Below, piece after piece: positions 7,239 through 9,708 of a DNA stretch of 9,708 bases. Numbering within the stretch: position 1 is the stretch's first letter; the number at the start of each line of letters is the position of its first letter. The notes under the pieces were generated by a model. That model searched no databases, was not told the origin of the DNA, and saw only the letters and a list, made by a program, of their open reading frames with translations. Origin of the DNA: an uncultured Kordia sp. (lineage in GTDB: Bacteria > Bacteroidota > Bacteroidia > Flavobacteriales > Flavobacteriaceae); contig CAJXHW010000054.1 in NCBI GenBank assembly GCA_913054565.1, forward strand, positions 1 to 9,708, read 5' to 3'. Position numbers and translations under genes: made by a program.

Positions 7239-8566
7239 TATGATTTTTCGTTTTTAGGTTCTTCCTTAGGAAGGTATTCTAATAGAACACGTTGATTAGG
7301 GTTTAAGTATTTTTTCGCAACATTTTTGATCTCTTCTCTTGTTACAGATTTGTAGATTTCAATTTCGTTGTTAATCAGGTTGATGTCTCCATAAAGCATG
7401 TAATATTTTGCTAATGAGTTTGCAATACCTTCAATACTAGAGTTCGCATTTACAAATTGATTTTCATATTTGTTTTGTAATTTTTCAAATTCTCTTTCAG
7501 AAATTAACTCATTTTGAATTTTTACAATTTCGTCATCAATTTCTTTAACTAAATCTTCAAGTTTTGTGTCACCTAAAGGCAAACCGTAAGTTAGGTACAT
7601 ACCATAATCTTCTTGGCTTACATTAAAGGCTCCAACTTGTAAAGCCATTTTCTTTTCGTCAACTAATTTTTTGTATAAACGAGAACTTTTCCCATCACTT
7701 AAAACAGTAGAAATCATGTTTAAAACATAGGCATCTCTAGTTTTCATTGATGGTGTTCTGTATGCTGCTACAATAGCAGGAATTTGAATGTTTGGATCGT
7801 TATATTTAGCCTTAATTTCCTTTGTAATAGGCTCTTCTTTAATAGCTACTCTTTTAACTTCAGCTTTCTTTGGGATTGGCCCAAAATAAGCTTCAATCAT
7901 TTTCTTTGTTTTTGCTATGTCAAGATCACCTGCAACAACCAATACTGCATTGTTAGGTGCGTAATAGGTATCGTTGAATGCTTGGAATTCTTCTAAGGTT
8001 GCAGCGTCTAAATGATCCATAGATCCAATAGTTGCCCAACGGTATGGGTGTTTTGTGAATAGTGATTTTTTAATTTCAGCTAAAAAACTTCCGTAAGGTG
8101 AATTATCTACACGTAGTCTTTTTTCTTCTTTTACAACCTCATTTTGAGTGTCGACACCAGTTTGATCAATGACCGGGTGTAACATTCTTTCAGACTCCAT
8201 CCATAATCCAACTTCTAAACTATTTGAAGGGAAAACTTCATAGTAATATGTTCTGTCATCTGTAGTATTAGCATTGTTGCTACCTCCGTTTGATGTAACA
8301 ATTTCAAACCATTTACCTTTACCAATATTTTTGGTTCCTTCAAATAATAAATGTTCAAAAAAGTGAGCAAAACCAGTTCGTTCTGGGTTTTCATCTTTTG
8401 CTCCAACATGATACATTACAGATGTTGTTACAACTGGAGCAGAATTGTCTTGGTGTAAAACAACATGCAGTCCATTGTTTAAGTCGTACTCTTCAAAAGT
8501 TACTTTTTGCGCCATAATAGATACAGGTAAAAGTAATGAAGCGAGATAAATTACGTGTTTCTTCAT
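7238..8566 (-). CDS. M16 family zinc metallopeptidase, catalytic subunit
   Basis: This is a 442-residue secreted metalloprotease of the M16B (pitrilysin/processing-peptidase-like) family. The signal peptide is MKKHVIYLASLLLPVSIMA, with likely cleavage before Gln20. The inverted zinc motif is His68-Phe-Phe-Glu71-His72, followed 76 residues later by Glu148 (in VVKEEKR) as the probable third ligand. Flanking family features are MYHVGAKDENPERTGFAH before the motif, FEGT after it, and SNGGSNNANTTDDRTYY. The second repeat (about 230-442) lacks the Arg/Tyr pair at the equivalent position (residues LVDEKKMAL), which is exactly what the downstream partner supplies. The length fits a single two-repeat M16B subunit. 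It is first in a two-gene operon, with its TAA overlapping the start of the second gene. Substrates are unknown; short peptides or signal-peptide remnants in the periplasm are the usual guess for this family. Confidence 0.95.
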   Translation of the reverse strand: MKKHVIYLASLLLPVSIMAQKVTFEEYDLNNGLHVVLHQDNSAPVVTTSVMYHVGAKDENPERTGFAHFFEHLLFEGTKNIGKGKWFEIVTSNGGSNNANTTDDRTYYYEVFPSNSLEVGLWMESERMLHPVIDQTGVDTQNEVVKEEKRLRVDNSPYGSFLAEIKKSLFTKHPYRWATIGSMDHLDAATLEEFQAFNDTYYAPNNAVLVVAGDLDIAKTKKMIEAYFGPIPKKAEVKRVAIKEEPITKEIKAKYNDPNIQIPAIVAAYRTPSMKTRDAYVLNMISTVLSDGKSSRLYKKLVDEKKMALQVGAFNVSQEDYGMYLTYGLPLGDTKLEDLVKEIDDEIVKIQNELISEREFEKLQNKYENQFVNANSSIEGIANSLAKYYMLYGDINLINNEIEIYKSVTREEIKNVAKKYLNPNQRVLLEYLPKEEPKNEKS

Positions 8567-8636
8567 TAGTGTTATAATTAATTAAAAGTTGTTAGATATG
8601 ACGCTCAAAACTTATGTTTGTTACATCAAATACGCA

Positions 8637-8644
8637 CAAATATA
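8637..8644 (-). promoter_or_regulatory. Candidate -7 element for the M16 operon
   Basis: The minus strand reads TATATTTG, an exact match to TAnnTTTG, ending 70 nt before the ATG at 8566. The position about 16 nt further upstream has TTTA rather than a clean TTG, so the -33 part is weak. It lies in the 141-nt divergent gap shared with the PorT-like gene. Confidence 0.45.
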
Positions 8645-8670
8645 ATAAAGATATTACAGGTAAAGAATTG

Positions 8671-8701
8671 TTGTTAATGCTAATCTGAATGTGTATCTTC
8701 G
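8671..8701 (+). promoter_or_regulatory. Candidate promoter of the PorT-like gene
   Basis: TTG at 8671-8673 is followed after 20 nt by TATCTTCG at 8694-8701, which matches the Bacteroidota -7 consensus TAnnTTTG at 7 of 8 informative and spacer positions. The spacing fits the -33/-7 pattern. The element ends 6 nt before ATG 8708, so the transcript would be leaderless or nearly so. Confidence 0.45.
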
Positions 8702-8707
8702 TTTGAT

Positions 8708-9406
8708 ATGAAAACACTATTATTTTATATATTTTTATTCTTATTTGGAAGTTTGTTTTCACAAGAAACACCAAGTGATAATGAAGAAGTCATAAACCCT
8801 AAATATCGTGAAGATCAATTTTATGTTGGAGTTACGTATAATTTTTTAGAAAACAAACCCTCAGGGATGTCTCAACAAGGTTTGTCTGGAGGGTTGCATT
8901 TAGGGTTTATTAGAGATTTTCCTATTAATGAGAATAGAAATGTTGCCTTTGGGATAGGATTAGGTTACTCTAACAATTCATACAACCATAATTTATATAT
9001 TAAAGAAGAGGATAACTCGGTAACTTATCAAATATTAGATAATAGTGTTGTGGGATATCAAAAAAGCAAGCTAAATATTCATGTATTAGAAGTTCCAGTG
9101 CAGTTCAGATGGCGAACTTCTACGGCAAAAACATATAAATTTTGGCGTGTATATACTGGGGTTAAGTTTGGGTATGTTTTTAATAGTATTGTGAAATATA
9201 AAGGTGGGTTGGGTGATTTTAAACAAAAAAACACACCGCATTTAAATAGAATAAAAACAACAGCAGATATTAGTTTTGGTTGGAATACATGGAATTTTCA
9301 TATTGCCTACGGATTAAATAAGTTGTTTTCAAATGAGGCTAAAGTTAATGGTGAAGCTATAGATATTACCGAAATTAAATTCGGGTTAATGTTTTATATG
9401 TTCTAA
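8708..9406 (+). CDS. porT: PorT/SprT-like outer-membrane protein of the type IX secretion system
   Basis: This 232-residue protein has a signal peptide (MKTLLFYIFLFLFGSLFS, cleavage near Gln19) and then a chain rich in alternating aromatic strands ending in the aromatic residues MFYMF, as expected of an outer-membrane beta-barrel. Recognised flavobacterial PorT features are KYREDQFYVGVTYNFL at about 32-47, GLHLGFIRDFPINENRN at 62-78, LEVPVQFRWRTST at 127-139, KFWRVYTGVKFGY at 144-156 and SFGWNTWNFHIAYGLN at 189-204. Its length is close to that of known PorT/SprT proteins, which are needed for type IX protein secretion and, in gliding species, motility; the exact biochemical role is not established. 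No other type IX gene is adjacent, which is normal since these genes are scattered. It is transcribed away from the M16 operon, and its stop codon overlaps that of the convergent PAP2-like gene. The name rests on remembered family similarity, not on a search. Confidence 0.8.
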   Translation: MKTLLFYIFLFLFGSLFSQETPSDNEEVINPKYREDQFYVGVTYNFLENKPSGMSQQGLSGGLHLGFIRDFPINENRNVAFGIGLGYSNNSYNHNLYIKEEDNSVTYQILDNSVVGYQKSKLNIHVLEVPVQFRWRTSTAKTYKFWRVYTGVKFGYVFNSIVKYKGGLGDFKQKNTPHLNRIKTTADISFGWNTWNFHIAYGLNKLFSNEAKVNGEAIDITEIKFGLMFYMF

Positions 9407-9708
9407 ATCCAATAGGACATGAGTATAAACTGAGGTGTTAGTCCCATAAAAAAGCCAATAAGTAATTCTTGTGTTGTATGAGCTTTCAAATGCAGTCTTG
9501 AGGTTGCAATTAGTCCGTTGCAAAGCAACAATCCTCCAATTAAAAAAATCATATTTAACTGGTAGTGTATGCTTAATGCAACAACAAACATGGTTAAGCC
9601 ACTAATTGCTGCGGAATGGAGGCTAGCTTTATAATTAAAATAACTTAGTGCTAAAAAAATTATAGCAGTAAAGCTTATCCCAGCAAAAAAATAATGTAAC
9701 TCAGGTTC
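9403..9708 (-). CDS. PAP2-like membrane phosphatase family protein, C-terminal part (start beyond the right edge)
   Basis: The minus-strand frame ending with TAG at 9405-9403 stays open to the edge of the window, giving 101 visible residues. An ATG at 9591 lies inside the conserved region, so it is not the true start. The visible part is hydrophobic with about four or five membrane segments. It shows KASLHSAAISG (codons near 9630-9600), corresponding to the PAP2 PSGH-type motif with the Gly replaced by Leu. It then shows SRLHLKAHTTQE (9501-9466), matching SRx5Hx3D with Glu in the last place, followed by LLIGFFMG. The first PAP2 motif (KxxxxxxRP) would lie outside the window. It is probably an inner-membrane phosphatase-like protein acting on lipid phosphates, but the altered motif residues leave activity uncertain. 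It overlaps the 3' end of the PorT-like gene by 4 nt, and no terminator lies between them. Confidence 0.82.
   Translation of the reverse strand, partial: EPELHYFFAGISFTAIIFLALSYFNYKASLHSAAISGLTMFVVALSIHYQLNMIFLIGGLLLCNGLIATSRLHLKAHTTQELLIGFFMGLTPQFILMSYWI

Noticed and set aside
7784..7996. Plus-strand open frame of 70 codons
   Set aside because: It is a shadow of the catalytic M16 gene, with composition typical of antisense reading.
8215..8409. Minus-strand open frame of 64 codons in another frame
   Set aside because: It lies wholly inside the catalytic M16 gene over its zinc-site region and has no features of its own.
8592..8774. Minus-strand open frame of 60 codons across the divergent gap
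   Set aside because: It overlaps the start of the PorT-like gene and both candidate promoters, and its protein looks like translated AT-rich spacer.
9403..9591. A complete 62-residue protein starting at ATG 9591
   Set aside because: The frame continues without a stop to the window edge, and the upstream part carries a conserved PAP2-like motif, so this Met is internal.

Overview
The window is an AT-rich chromosomal segment of a member of the Bacteroidota, most likely a (marine) Flavobacteriaceae. The evidence is a flavobacterial-type ribonucleotide reductase pair with the ATP-cone on the radical subunit, a PorT/SprT-like protein of the type IX secretion system, a DUF4199-like membrane protein, the absence of Shine-Dalgarno sequences, and several TAnnTTTG-like -7 promoter elements. 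All assignments come from reading the sequence; no database search was run.

Layout, left to right. (1) 36-3105, plus strand: nrdB then nrdA, 1 nt apart, forming a class I (probably subclass Id, dimanganese) ribonucleotide reductase. The ATP-cone regulatory domain is on NrdB and absent from the short NrdA. A strong 17-bp hairpin terminator follows. (2) 3246-3704, plus: a small four-helix membrane protein (DUF4199-like). It faces a minus-strand lipoprotein with a heavy-metal-associated domain (3776-4147) across a bidirectional hairpin terminator. (3) 4223-5098, plus: an EamA/DMT-family transporter whose otherwise complete frame is broken by one in-frame TAA at 4325-4327. A third hairpin separates it from (4). 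(4) 8566-5151, minus: a two-gene operon of periplasmic M16 peptidase-like proteins joined by a TAATG overlap. The first has the zinc site; the second has lost it but carries the complementary Arg/Tyr pair and a C-terminal LolA-like extension. (5) 8708-9406, plus: a PorT-like outer-membrane beta-barrel protein. Its stop codon overlaps tail to tail with (6), the C-terminal part of a PAP2-like membrane protein on the minus strand that runs off the right edge (9403-9708).

NrdB and NrdA form one holoenzyme making deoxyribonucleotides, with dATP/ATP on-off control placed on NrdB. The two M16 proteins probably form one heterodimeric protease in the periplasm. PorT belongs to the type IX secretion machinery, but its divergent neighbours need not be functionally linked to it. 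Nothing here looks like a mobile element, CRISPR array, tRNA, rRNA or phage. This is an ordinary housekeeping region. The items most worth a second look are the nonsense codon in the EamA gene, the CxxxC metal-binding lipoprotein, and the M16/LolA-like fusion; I did not find a convincing wholly new system.
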